Of a stretch of 64,000 bases of DNA, positions 15,373 through 23,660 are shown one piece after another. This DNA is from Aldehydirespirator sp965248735 (GTDB lineage: Bacteria > Actinomycetota > Acidimicrobiia > Acidimicrobiales > Aldehydirespiratoraceae): positions 1,116,001 to 1,180,000 of the forward strand of contig OZ252146.1 in the NCBI GenBank assembly GCA_965248735.1, read 5' to 3'. The notes below the pieces were generated by a model, which searched no databases, was not told the DNA's origin, and saw nothing but the letters and a program-made list of their open reading frames with translations. Numbering within the stretch: position 1 is the stretch's first letter; every line of letters starts with the position of its first letter. Both the position numbers and the translations under genes were made by a program.

Positions 15373-17556
15373 GTGTCCGATGAGGGTCTGACCGTTTTCA
15401 ACGGTCGTTACGAGTTGCTGCGCCGAATAGCGCGGGGCGGCATGGCCGATGTCTACCTGGCCCGCGACGTGTCGCTCGACCGGCAAGTAGCGGTGAAGGT
15501 CCTGTTCCCGGAGTTCGCCAACGACCCGAGCTTCGTGGAGCGGTTCCGCCGGGAGGCGAAGGCCGCGGCCAACCTCAACCACCCCAACATCGTCGGCATC
15601 TACGACTGGGGCCAGGAGCAGGGCACCTACTACATCGTGATGGAGTACGTCGTGGGCCGCAGCATGGCCGACGTGCTGCGGTCCACCGGGCCTCTCAGCC
15701 CCGACCGCGCCGCGGAGATCGCGTCGGACGTGGCCCAGGGCCTCAGCAGCGCCCACAGCGCCGGGCTCGTGCACCGCGACATCAAGCTCGGCAACATCAT
15801 CGTCAGCGACGACGGCCAGGTGAAGGTGGCCGACTTCGGCATCGCCACCGCGCTGGCGCAGCGGGCGGGAGACAACCTCACCCATATCGGCTCGGTCATG
15901 GGCACGGCCACCTACTTCTCGCCCGAGCAGGCTCGAGGCAAGGCTCTCGACGGACGCTCCGACCTGTACTCGCTGGGCGTCGTGCTCTACGAGATGATCG
16001 TGGGCAGGCCCCCTTTCACGGCCGACACCTCCACCGCGGTGGCTGTCAAGCACGTTCAGGAGCGCCCGCTTCCGCCCTCGATGCTGGGCGTGAGCATCGC
16101 GCAGTCGCTGGAGGCCATCATCCTCAAGCTGCTGGCCAAGAACCCGGCCAACCGCTATCCCAGGGCCGACGACCTGCGGGCCGATCTGCGCCGCTACCTG
16201 GACGGTGCCCACAGGATCCCCACCCACGCTCTCCAGTCGCCGCCGGCGCAGACTCAGGAGCGTCTCGCGGCCGGGCCGCGGGCGCAGAGGCCGGGTGGTC
16301 AGGCCCCGACCCGTCCGCGGACAGGCTCGGTTCCGACCGCCTCCCAGCCCCCCGTCCCCGGCCCTGGGGTCCCCGGCGCCCAGATGCCCGGGGCGCCTCC
16401 GCCCGGGGCGCCTCCGCAGTACGGGGCACCTGCCTACTACTACGAGGAGGTTCACCGCTCCGACAGCTGGAAGCGCATCCTGCTCATGCTCGTGGGCCTG
16501 ATCTGCCTCGTCGCCGCGCTCGGGTTCCTCGCCGTCATCTTCTACCGCTCCCTGGGCCTCGACGAAGAAGTCCCGCCGACCGAGACCACTCCAGTCAACA
16601 GCGCAGCCCTGGTGGAAGTGCCCGACGTGATAGGGCTCAGCTACGGGGAGGCCGACGCCGAGCTGCGGTCCCTCGGGTTGGAGCCCGAGCCGAGCTACCA
16701 GGTCAACATCGAGGTGCCCGAGAACACAGTGTTCGCCCAGAGGCCGCCCGCCGGCCAGAGGATCGCCGAGGACGGGACGGTGGCGCTCACTGTCAGCCAG
16801 GGCGAGACCCCCAGGGTCCCACCCATAAGGGGCCGCAACCGGGTCGACGCCGAGGAAATACTTCAGAACGCCGGCTTCCAGGTCATCGTCATCGAGGGTC
16901 CCAGCCAGGCCGAGGCGGGCACCGTGGTCTTCCAGGATCCTGCCTCGGGCACGGAGCTCGCTTCGGGCGAGGCGGTGACGATCACCGTCTCCACCGGCCC
17001 GGGGCAGATCTTCGTGCCCGACGTCCGGGGCCAGACGCTCAGCCAGGCCTTCAACACGCTGATCGGGCAAGGATTCCGTGTAGGTGAGCGGCGGGAGCCC
17101 TCGGCCACGGTGGAGGCGGGGCAGATCATCGACACCGACCCGCAGCACGGCTTCCCGGTGCCGGCCGGGCTGGAGGTGTTCGTCATCATCTCGGACGGGC
17201 CTCCCCTCGTGGCCATCCCCGACGTGAAGGGTCTGCTGTTCGACACGGGCAGGCTTGCCATCGAGCGCGTCGGCCTCGTCATCGGCGCGGTGACGTTCGA
17301 GCCGGTGGAGCCGGGATCCTCCGACGTGGGCCGCATCCTGGCCCAGACGCCGCCGCCCAATCTCGAGGTGTCGGCTGAGACGCCGGTGGATGTCGTGGTG
17401 GGCGAGTCGCCCGAGTTCGACTCCGGTCCGCCCGAGCCGGTGGACGGCGAGGAAGGCGAGACTGAGGACCAGGACCAGACCGGCGGGGGCGCCAGCGGGG
17501 AGCCCGCCGACGGCGGCGAGACCCTCGAGACGAGTCCCCAGACCAGCCTGGGGTAG
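15373..17556 (+). CDS. pknB: PASTA-domain Ser/Thr protein kinase
   Basis: A 727-aa membrane kinase of the PknB/Stk1 type, which senses cell-wall precursors and phosphorylates division and wall proteins. The kinase domain covers residues about 13-275: RGGMADVYLARD, Lys42 in VAVKVLF, HRDIKLGNI (Asp136), DFG at 154-156. A Pro/Gly/Gln-rich juxtamembrane linker follows (285-360), then one membrane segment (369-391) and four extracellular PASTA repeats (about 411-476, 477-543, 544-610, 611-680). The acidic tail is low-complexity. GTG 15373 follows a perfect TACAAT box (15359-15364) by 8 nt, with TTCTTG 17 bp further up, so the mRNA is probably leaderless. It runs convergently into pabA/trpG, as in mycobacteria. 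Confidence 0.95.
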   Translation: MSDEGLTVFNGRYELLRRIARGGMADVYLARDVSLDRQVAVKVLFPEFANDPSFVERFRREAKAAANLNHPNIVGIYDWGQEQGTYYIVMEYVVGRSMADVLRSTGPLSPDRAAEIASDVAQGLSSAHSAGLVHRDIKLGNIIVSDDGQVKVADFGIATALAQRAGDNLTHIGSVMGTATYFSPEQARGKALDGRSDLYSLGVVLYEMIVGRPPFTADTSTAVAVKHVQERPLPPSMLGVSIAQSLEAIILKLLAKNPANRYPRADDLRADLRRYLDGAHRIPTHALQSPPAQTQERLAAGPRAQRPGGQAPTRPRTGSVPTASQPPVPGPGVPGAQMPGAPPPGAPPQYGAPAYYYEEVHRSDSWKRILLMLVGLICLVAALGFLAVIFYRSLGLDEEVPPTETTPVNSAALVEVPDVIGLSYGEADAELRSLGLEPEPSYQVNIEVPENTVFAQRPPAGQRIAEDGTVALTVSQGETPRVPPIRGRNRVDAEEILQNAGFQVIVIEGPSQAEAGTVVFQDPASGTELASGEAVTITVSTGPGQIFVPDVRGQTLSQAFNTLIGQGFRVGERREPSATVEAGQIIDTDPQHGFPVPAGLEVFVIISDGPPLVAIPDVKGLLFDTGRLAIERVGLVIGAVTFEPVEPGSSDVGRILAQTPPPNLEVSAETPVDVVVGESPEFDSGPPEPVDGEEGETEDQDQTGGGASGEPADGGETLETSPQTSLG

Positions 17557-17579
17557 GGCCCGCCTACCGGCAGCGGGCC
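17557..17579. terminator. possible bidirectional terminator hairpin between pknB and pabA
   Basis: GGCCCGC (17557-17563) and GCGGGCC (17573-17579) form a perfect 7-bp GC stem with a 9-nt loop, exactly at the convergent junction of the two genes. There is no T tract, so it may only be a weak pause structure. Confidence 0.4.
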
Positions 17580-18142
17580 AGGAAGTTGTCGAGCAGGCTC
17601 CGGCCCTCGTCGGTGAGCACCGACTCGGGGTGGAACTGCACGCCCTCGGTGGGATGGCGACGGTGCCGCAGCCCCATCACCAGGCCCCCGTCGCAGGTGG
17701 CCGTCACCTCCAGCTCGGGCGGGACCGAGGAGCGCTCGACGATCAGCGAGTGATAGCGGGTGGCGGTGAGAGGGTTGGGCAGGCCCTCGAACACGCCTGT
17801 GGAGTCGTGCTCGATGACCGACGTCTTGCCGTGCATAACCTCGGGGGCCCGGATCACGTCGGCTCCGAACGCCTGGCCAATGCACTGCATCCCCAGGCAC
17901 ACCCCGAAGATGGGAACCTCGCCGCTCAGTGTCGCCAGCAGGTCGTTGCTGACGCCCGCGTCGTCGGGCGTGCCCGGTCCCGGACTGATCAGTATCCCGT
18001 CGGGCTGCAGCGTGCGGACCTCGTCGGCTGTGACCGCGTCGTGCCGGTAGACCAGCGGCGCGGCCCCCAACTCCCCCAGGTACTGCACCAGGATGTAGAC
18101 GAACGAGTCGTAGTTGTCGATCACCGCGATCCGGGGCCCCAC
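17564..18142 (-). CDS. pabA: glutamine amidotransferase subunit of anthranilate / aminodeoxychorismate synthase
   Basis: A 192-aa class I glutamine amidotransferase that supplies ammonia to chorismate in folate and/or tryptophan synthesis. It starts with the diagnostic IAVIDNYDSFVYILVQYLGE; the catalytic Cys is in FGVCLGMQCIGQAFG, oxyanion motif SPGPGTPDDAG, and the His-Glu pair in VQFHPESVLT. No trpE/pabB partner lies nearby, so trpG and pabA cannot be told apart; the position next to pknB matches the mycobacterial gene called trpG/pabA. GTG 18142 follows a TAGCGT box (minus, 18155-18150) by 7 nt. That box lies inside a duplicated tail of the upstream Fe-S gene. Confidence 0.93.
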   Translation of the reverse strand: MGPRIAVIDNYDSFVYILVQYLGELGAAPLVYRHDAVTADEVRTLQPDGILISPGPGTPDDAGVSNDLLATLSGEVPIFGVCLGMQCIGQAFGADVIRAPEVMHGKTSVIEHDSTGVFEGLPNPLTATRYHSLIVERSSVPPELEVTATCDGGLVMGLRHRRHPTEGVQFHPESVLTDEGRSLLDNFLARCR

Positions 18143-18156
18143 CCTCGCAACGCTAG

Positions 18157-18243
18157 GCGGTGGCGCCGATGTCGCGGGCTTCGACGGCCTCCACGACGCG
18201 TTTACGCGGTGGCGCCCGCGTCGCGGGCTTCGACGGCCTCCAG
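18157..18243. repeat. 38-bp direct repeat duplicating the 3' end of the Fe-S gene
   Basis: Positions 18157-18194 and 18206-18243 are near-identical (both start GCGGTGGCGCC and contain GTCGCGGGCTTCGACGGCCT). The second copy encodes the C-terminus (VEARDAGATA) of the Fe-S oxidoreductase. The first is a non-coding duplicate that would read VEARDIGATA followed by TAG. The duplicate lies directly before pabA and its stop codon forms part of the pabA -10 box. Confidence 0.75.
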
Positions 18244-20397
18244 CACGTGCAGGGCTATGTCGGCGACTCGGACGGAATCCTCGTCCACTCCCGCGGCCCG
18301 CACACCGTCGTCCATCATGATGTAGCAGAACGGGCAGGCGGTGGCGATGCGCGACGCGCCGGTGTCGAGCAGCTCCCGGGAGCGCTCGTCGTTCACCTTG
18401 GTGCCGATCGTCTCCTCCATCCACATGCGGGCCCCGCCCGCGCCGCAGCACATCCCCTTGGTGCCGTTGCGGGGGGCCTCCACCAGATCGATCCCGCCGA
18501 GGGCGCCGAGCACCCGCCGGGGGGCCAGGTACACATCGTTGTGGCGGCCCAGATAGCAGCTGTCGTGGTAGACCACCCGCTCTTCGAGGGTGGCGCCGTC
18601 GAGATCCAGCCGGCCCTCGGCCACCAGCGTGTCCAGCAACTGGCTGTGGTGGACGACCTCGTAGTGCCCGCCCAGCTGCGGGTACTCGTTGGCCAGGGTG
18701 TTGAAGCAGTGCGGGCACTGGGTGATGATCTTGCGCACCCCCATGGAGTTGAGGGTTTCGATGTTGGCCGACGCAAGCATCTGGAACAGGTACTCGTTGC
18801 CGGAGCGCCTCGCCGAGTCGCCGGTGCAGTTCTCGGCCGGGCCGAGGATGGCGAAGTCGATCCCGGCCCGCTCCATGAGCAGGGCCATGGCCCTGGTGAC
18901 CTTCTTGTTCTTGTCGTCGAAGGACCCCGCGCAGCCCACCCAGTACAGGTACTCCGCGTCGAGGGGGTCGCCGCCGGCCACCACCGTCACCCCGTCGAGG
19001 TCCCGGGCCCAGTCGGCCCGCTCGGTCTGGCTCATCGACCACGGGTTGGAGGAGTTCTCCATGCCCCGGAAGGCCTGGCCCAACTCCGGGGGGAAGTCGC
19101 TCTCCATCAGAGTGAGGTAGCGGCGCATGTCCAGGATCTTGTCGAGGATCTCGATGTTGACCGGGCAGATCTCGTCGCAGGCCCTGCATGATGTGCACGC
19201 CCACAGCTCCTCGGTGCTGATCCGCTCGAACATCCAGTTGGCGGGCACCTTCACCTCGGCCTCTCCGGTTCCCAGCGGCGGCGAGGTGGGCGGATTGCCG
19301 GTGCGGGCCATGATCTCGCCTGTCTTGAGCACGATCTCGCGGGGGTCGAGGGGCTTGCCGGTGGCGTGGGCGGGGCACACCGAGGTGCAGCGCCCGCACA
19401 TGGTGCAGGCGTCAGTGTCGAGGAGCTGCTTCCACGAGAAGTCCTCGACCACCGAGGCGCCGAAGGTCTCCAGCTCGGTGTCGCCCTCCACCAGGTTGGG
19501 CATGGGGCGCATGGCGCCCTTGGGGCGGTCGTGGTGGTGCAGGTACATGTTCAGCGGCGAGGTGAACATATGGCGCAGCATGGTGGTGGGCAGGATCACC
19601 AGGAAGGCCACGAACGCGACCACATGGGCCACCCACCACACCTGGTGCCAGCCGTGCACCGCGCCTCCGTCGACGAGGGTGGCCAGCGGGTAGCCGATGA
19701 AGCTCCAGCGCTCGTGGTCGGGCAGGCCGTCGGCCGCGATGCGGAACGCCTCCGCGCCGAAACCGGTAACGCCGATGGCCAGCAGCACGCCTCCGATTAC
19801 CGCGTGCTCGGGCCGGGTCTTGGTGCGGATGCGGTAGGGCCGCCACGGCGCCGGGCCGAAGCGGCGCACGATGGCCCACACCACCCCGACCACGAACATC
19901 GCCCCGGCGGCGTCGCCCACCGCGGAGTAGGCCCGGTATACGTCGCCGTGCAGGAACTTGAGCCCGTCGGGGAGCTGGTGGTTGACCTCCAGGGTGGTGG
20001 TCACCCCCAGCAGGATCAGGAAGCCGAAGTAGATGAGCGAGTGCATCACCCCGGCGCCCGGCTCTCGCAGCAGCGTGCGCATGTAGACGCCGGCCCGGAA
20101 GTCGGCCATGCGGTGCTTGGCGTTGTGCACCGTGGTGCGGCGGTTGTCGGGCCGGCCCCGCTGCCAGTTCTTGACCCGGTGGGCGAACAGGACGGCCCCG
20201 TACACCAGCAGCACGGGGATGATCGTGTAGAAGGCGACCTTCAGCGGCGCGGGAATGTTGCCGAACACCTCGCGGGTGATCGGACTGTCGTCGTGGAAGC
20301 CGGCGACGCCGGCCACGATGCCGGAGGCCGCGGTGAACAGCGCGATGGCCACGCCGAGGGAGACGACGATGTGATGGGGCTTGATCCGGGTCCGCAT
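18202..20397 (-). CDS. membrane-bound (Fe-S)-binding heterodisulfide reductase-like oxidoreductase
   Basis: A 731-aa three-part redox protein. Residues 1-300 contain about six membrane segments of the nitrate-reductase-gamma (haem b) type with several membrane His residues (SLGVAIALFTAASGIVAGV, then HSLIYFGFLILLGVTTTLEV). Residues about 325-460 hold two 4Fe-4S motifs (CTMCGRCTSVCP and CTSCRACDEICP). The C-terminal half carries two CCG/HdrB-like domains (CPHCFNTLANEYP, CCGAGGARMW). The layout matches the large iron-sulfur reductase conserved in actinobacteria (mycobacterial Rv0338c type), thought to pass electrons between the quinone pool and cytoplasmic partners; the physiological donor is unknown. 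ATG 20397 is preceded by TAGTGT (minus, 20412-20407) at 9 nt. Confidence 0.88.
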   Translation of the reverse strand: MRTRIKPHHIVVSLGVAIALFTAASGIVAGVAGFHDDSPITREVFGNIPAPLKVAFYTIIPVLLVYGAVLFAHRVKNWQRGRPDNRRTTVHNAKHRMADFRAGVYMRTLLREPGAGVMHSLIYFGFLILLGVTTTLEVNHQLPDGLKFLHGDVYRAYSAVGDAAGAMFVVGVVWAIVRRFGPAPWRPYRIRTKTRPEHAVIGGVLLAIGVTGFGAEAFRIAADGLPDHERWSFIGYPLATLVDGGAVHGWHQVWWVAHVVAFVAFLVILPTTMLRHMFTSPLNMYLHHHDRPKGAMRPMPNLVEGDTELETFGASVVEDFSWKQLLDTDACTMCGRCTSVCPAHATGKPLDPREIVLKTGEIMARTGNPPTSPPLGTGEAEVKVPANWMFERISTEELWACTSCRACDEICPVNIEILDKILDMRRYLTLMESDFPPELGQAFRGMENSSNPWSMSQTERADWARDLDGVTVVAGGDPLDAEYLYWVGCAGSFDDKNKKVTRAMALLMERAGIDFAILGPAENCTGDSARRSGNEYLFQMLASANIETLNSMGVRKIITQCPHCFNTLANEYPQLGGHYEVVHHSQLLDTLVAEGRLDLDGATLEERVVYHDSCYLGRHNDVYLAPRRVLGALGGIDLVEAPRNGTKGMCCGAGGARMWMEETIGTKVNDERSRELLDTGASRIATACPFCYIMMDDGVRAAGVDEDSVRVADIALHVLEAVEARDAGATA

Positions 20398-20458
20398 GGC
20401 GCCGCGACACTACTTGCCGCGCCAGCCCGGCGGAGGAAGAAGCGGTGCTAGCCCGTTC

Positions 20459-20824
20459 CTAACCGGGTGCGGTGCCGGTGTTGGCTGGGTCGGGTGCCGG
20501 GGTGGGGGCGATGAGCCTTCCTTCGAGCGCGGCGGTCACCTCTTCGGTCATGTTGAGGGCGGCGATGATGGCGGTCAGCTTGAGGTTGATCTCGGCCACG
20601 TGCTCCTCGAGCTCCGCGATGTCCTCCTCGAGCGCCGCGAACCGGGCGTCCATGCGCTCCTCGAGGCGGGTAATCCTGTCGTTGGTGCTGTTGAGGTTGA
20701 AGATGAGCAGGGCGACGAGGGCGGCACCGAATAGGGCCTGGAGGGGGTACTCGCCGAGTTGCTGGAGGGCGCGGCGGCCGACCGCGGCGCCCGCTCGCGC
20801 GACAGTTTGTCCTCGATAGGGCAT
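20459..20824 (-). CDS. small membrane-anchored coiled-coil protein of unknown function
   Basis: A 121-aa protein: a basic N-terminus, one membrane segment (YPLQALFGAALVALLIFNL, residues about 26-44), then a coiled coil with clear heptads (NDRITRLEERMDARFAALEE through HVAEINLKLTAIIAAL, residues 48-95), and a Pro/Ala-rich C-terminal tail. Topology suggests an inner-membrane anchor with an oligomerising helix; no family was recognised. It lies 61 bp downstream of the Fe-S oxidoreductase start, divergent from nothing and with its own upstream AT-rich promoter region. Confidence 0.75.
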   Translation of the reverse strand: MPYRGQTVARAGAAVGRRALQQLGEYPLQALFGAALVALLIFNLNSTNDRITRLEERMDARFAALEEDIAELEEHVAEINLKLTAIIAALNMTEEVTAALEGRLIAPTPAPDPANTGTAPG

Positions 20825-20868
20825 TCGGAGTGGCTGCCGTCGAAGCCCGGCCGCGAGGCTGACCCTTG

Positions 20869-20912
20869 AAGCTATCTGACAATCAATATCGTGTCAAATC
20901 TTGATATGACAC
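20869..20912 (-). promoter_or_regulatory. promoter with inverted repeat upstream of the coiled-coil gene
   Basis: On the minus strand a perfect TTGACA (20897-20892) is followed after 17 bp by TAGCTT (20874-20869). An inverted repeat, GTGTCA (20891-20896) and TGACAC (20907-20912), overlaps the -35 box and could be an operator. The whole 20870-20935 stretch is AT-rich against a GC-rich background. Confidence 0.45.
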
Positions 20913-20934
20913 TATTCATTGAATATAAATCAAG

Positions 20935-21699
20935 TTACAGAGGGCGGGAGGCCTGGGCGGCTACCTCGGCTGCGGCTGCCGCTGCCGCCGCGGGGTCCAG
21001 GGCCCGTTCGAGAGGGTGTTTGGCCTCGACCGGGACCATGTCGGGGCCCAGCACGTAGTGCAGGGGCATGCCGGTGGGGATGTTGAGGGCCCCGATGTCA
21101 TCGTCTGAGATCCGGTCCAGGTGCTTGGCCAGGGCCCTCAGGCTGTTGCCGTGGGCCGAGACCAGCACGGTGTGGCCCCGGCGCAGGTCGCCGACGATGG
21201 CGTCCTGCCAGTAGGGCAGCAGCCTGGCCAGCACGTCTTTGAGGCTCTCGGTCACCGGCACCAGCTCCGGGGCGAGGTCCGCGTAGACCGGCGAGTCGTT
21301 GGGGTTGAACTCGTTGTCTCCTCGGATGGGCGGGGGCGGGGTGTCGTAGCCCCGGCGCCATCGCTGGAGCTGCTCGTCGCCGTGCGCGATGCGGGTGGCG
21401 GCCTTGTCGAGGCCGGTCAGGTCGCCGTAGTGGCGCTCGTTCAACCGCCAGCTGCGATGTACCTCCAGCGAGCCGAGGCTGAGGGCGTCGAGGACGATCT
21501 CGGTTGTCTCGGTGGCCCGCCGCAGCACGGAGGTATGCACCGCGGTGGGGAGCAGGCCTGCGGCCGCCAGCAGCTCCGCGGCCCGCCGGGCCTCGGCCCG
21601 GCCCGCGTCGTTGAGGGGGCAGTCGTACCAGCCGGTGAACAGGTTCTTGTCGTTCCACTCGCTGCGGCCGTGGCGCAACAGGATTAGGTCGTGGGCCAT
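20935..21699 (-). CDS. gpmA: 2,3-bisphosphoglycerate-dependent phosphoglycerate mutase
   Basis: Interconverts 3- and 2-phosphoglycerate in glycolysis. The 254-aa protein has the histidine phosphatase signature LLRHGRSEWNDKNLFTGW (phosphorylated His near residue 8), LNERHYGDLTGLDKAA, RSWRLNERHYG and the second active-site HGNSLRAL. Length and motifs fit the cofactor-dependent dPGM type. The start at ATG 21699 is supported by TACCTT (minus, 21712-21707) 7 nt upstream; the TTG at 21708 is an unlikely alternative. It is divergent from dnaK, with the HspR-type operator in the 130 bp between them, so heat-shock regulation of gpmA is conceivable. Confidence 0.95.
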   Translation of the reverse strand: MAHDLILLRHGRSEWNDKNLFTGWYDCPLNDAGRAEARRAAELLAAAGLLPTAVHTSVLRRATETTEIVLDALSLGSLEVHRSWRLNERHYGDLTGLDKAATRIAHGDEQLQRWRRGYDTPPPPIRGDNEFNPNDSPVYADLAPELVPVTESLKDVLARLLPYWQDAIVGDLRRGHTVLVSAHGNSLRALAKHLDRISDDDIGALNIPTGMPLHYVLGPDMVPVEAKHPLERALDPAAAAAAAAEVAAQASRPL

Positions 21700-21726
21700 G
21701 GCCGCCAAGGTATCGGGGCCGAGCCG

Positions 21727-21759
21727 GAGAAACTTGATAGAAATAGACTCAAGTTTCTC
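21727..21759. promoter_or_regulatory. HAIR (HspR-binding) operator upstream of dnaK
   Basis: CTTGATA-N7-ACTCAAG (21733-21753) matches the HspR inverted-repeat consensus CTTGAGT-N7-ACTCAAG with two changes in the left half and none in the right. It is embedded in a longer perfect 11-bp inverted repeat, GAGAAACTTGA (21727-21737) and TCAAGTTTCTC (21749-21759). The cognate repressor HspR is encoded in the operon downstream. The site lies about 80 bp before dnaK and 30 bp before gpmA. Confidence 0.85.
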
Positions 21760-21830
21760 GTGTGGCTAGAAATGAACTTCGGTATCGTGTGCGTTGAAGG
21801 TTACACACACAGGCGAAAGGAAGCCTCATC

Positions 21831-23660
21831 ATGCCAAAGGCCGTCGGTATCGACCTCGGTACCACGAACTCTTGCGTAAGCGTCCTCGAGGGCGGCGACC
21901 CCGTAGTCATCCCCAACGCCGAGGGATCGCGCACCACCCCCTCCGTCGTGGCGTTCAGCGGCGACGGCGAGGTGCTCGTGGGCGAGGTCGCCAAGCGCCA
22001 GGCCATCACCAATCCCGGCCGCACCATCCGCTCGGTGAAGCGGCACATGGGCACGGCCAAGAAGTTCAAGATCGACGACAAGAACTACGCCGCCCAGGAG
22101 ATCTCGGCCCGGGTGCTGATGAAGCTCAAGCGCGACGCCGAGGAGTACCTCGGCGACACCGTCACCCAGGCCGTCGTCACCGTGCCCGCCTACTTCGACG
22201 ACGCCCAGCGCACCGCCACCCACGAAGCCGGCAAGATCGCCGGGCTGGAGGTGCTGCGCATAATCAACGAGCCGACCGCAGCGGCCCTCGCCTACGGGCT
22301 GGACAAGGAGTCCACCGACCAGACCATCCTGGTGTTCGACCTCGGCGGCGGGACCTTCGACGTGTCGGTGCTCGAACTCGGCGACGGCGTGTTCGAGGTG
22401 AAGTCCACCGCCGGAGACACCAAGCTCGGCGGCGACGACTGGGACCAAGCCGTGATCGACTGGCTCGTGGCGTCCTTCAAGGGCGACCACGGCGTGGACC
22501 TGTCGAAAGACGCCATGGCGATGCAGCGGCTCAAGGAGGCTGCCGAGAAGGCCAAGATCGAACTGTCGCAGACCCCGTCGTCGCAGATCAACCTTCCCTT
22601 CGTGACGGCCACCGACCAGGGCCCGCTGCATCTCGACTACACGCTTGGCCGGGCCAAGTTCCAAGAGCTGACCGCGGGCCTGCTCGACCGATGCCGGGGC
22701 CCCTTCGAGCGGGCCATCTCCGACTCCGGGATCTCCGAGGGCGACATCCACCATGTGGTCCTGGTGGGCGGATCGACCCGGATGCCCGCGGTGGCCGACC
22801 TCGTCCAGGAGATGACCGGCCGCGAGCCCAACAAGACGGTCAACCCCGACGAGGTGGTGGCCATCGGCGCCGCCATCCAGGCCGGAGTGCTCAAGGGCGA
22901 GGTCAAGGACGTGCTTCTGCTCGACGTGACCCCGCTGTCGCTGGGCATCGAGACCAAGGGCGGCGTGATGACCACCCTCATCGAGCGCAACACCACCATC
23001 CCGACCCGCAAGAGCGAGATCTTCACCACCGCCGAGGACGGCCAGCCGTCGGTGGAGATCCACGTGCTGCAGGGCGAGCGGCAGATGGCCGCCTACAACA
23101 AGACCCTGGGCAAGTTCCAGCTCGTCGACCTGCCTCCCGCTCCCCGGGGGATGCCCCAGATCGAGGTGACCTTCGACATCGACGCCAACGGCATCGTCCA
23201 TGTGAGCGCGCAGGACAAGGCCACCGGCAAGGAGCAGTCGATGACCATCACCGGGCAGTCGTCGCTGGACTCCGAGGTGATCGACCAGATGGTCTCCGAC
23301 GCCGAGGCCCACGCCGACGAGGACAGCCGCCGCCGCGAGGAGGCCGAGATCCGCAACGCAGCCGACACGCTGGTGTACCAGACCGAGAAGCTGCTCAAGG
23401 ACCAGGCCGAAGCGGTGTCCGACGACGAGAAGGAGACCATCAACTCCAAGCTCGCGGACTTGCGCAGCGCCCTGGAAGGCGACGACATCGAGCCGGTCAA
23501 GTCGGCCACGGAGGCGCTCATGACGGCCAGCCAGGAGTTCGGCCAGAGGTTGTACGAGGCGTCTGCCGCGGCCGAGCGCCAGCAGGACGAGGCCGCGTCG
23601 GCGTCCGACGATGATGTTGTGGAGGCCGAGATCGTCGACGACGAACGAGAGACGGCGTGA
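21831..23660 (+). CDS. dnaK: chaperone DnaK (Hsp70)
   Basis: ATP-dependent Hsp70 chaperone, 609 aa. The ATPase domain runs from KAVGIDLGTTNSCVSVLEGG through VFDLGGGTFDVSVLELGDG and VVLVGGSTRMPAV; the linker DVLLLDVTPLSLGIETKGG is followed by the substrate-binding domain and a helical lid, with an acidic C-terminal tail. The actinobacterial deletion relative to proteobacterial DnaK near residue 80 is present, matching the shorter length. A Shine-Dalgarno sequence (AAGGAAG, 7 nt before ATG) fixes the start. It is the first gene of dnaK-grpE-dnaJ-hspR-clpB, under the HAIR operator at 21727-21759. Confidence 0.98.
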   Translation: MPKAVGIDLGTTNSCVSVLEGGDPVVIPNAEGSRTTPSVVAFSGDGEVLVGEVAKRQAITNPGRTIRSVKRHMGTAKKFKIDDKNYAAQEISARVLMKLKRDAEEYLGDTVTQAVVTVPAYFDDAQRTATHEAGKIAGLEVLRIINEPTAAALAYGLDKESTDQTILVFDLGGGTFDVSVLELGDGVFEVKSTAGDTKLGGDDWDQAVIDWLVASFKGDHGVDLSKDAMAMQRLKEAAEKAKIELSQTPSSQINLPFVTATDQGPLHLDYTLGRAKFQELTAGLLDRCRGPFERAISDSGISEGDIHHVVLVGGSTRMPAVADLVQEMTGREPNKTVNPDEVVAIGAAIQAGVLKGEVKDVLLLDVTPLSLGIETKGGVMTTLIERNTTIPTRKSEIFTTAEDGQPSVEIHVLQGERQMAAYNKTLGKFQLVDLPPAPRGMPQIEVTFDIDANGIVHVSAQDKATGKEQSMTITGQSSLDSEVIDQMVSDAEAHADEDSRRREEAEIRNAADTLVYQTEKLLKDQAEAVSDDEKETINSKLADLRSALEGDDIEPVKSATEALMTASQEFGQRLYEASAAAERQQDEAASASDDDVVEAEIVDDERETA

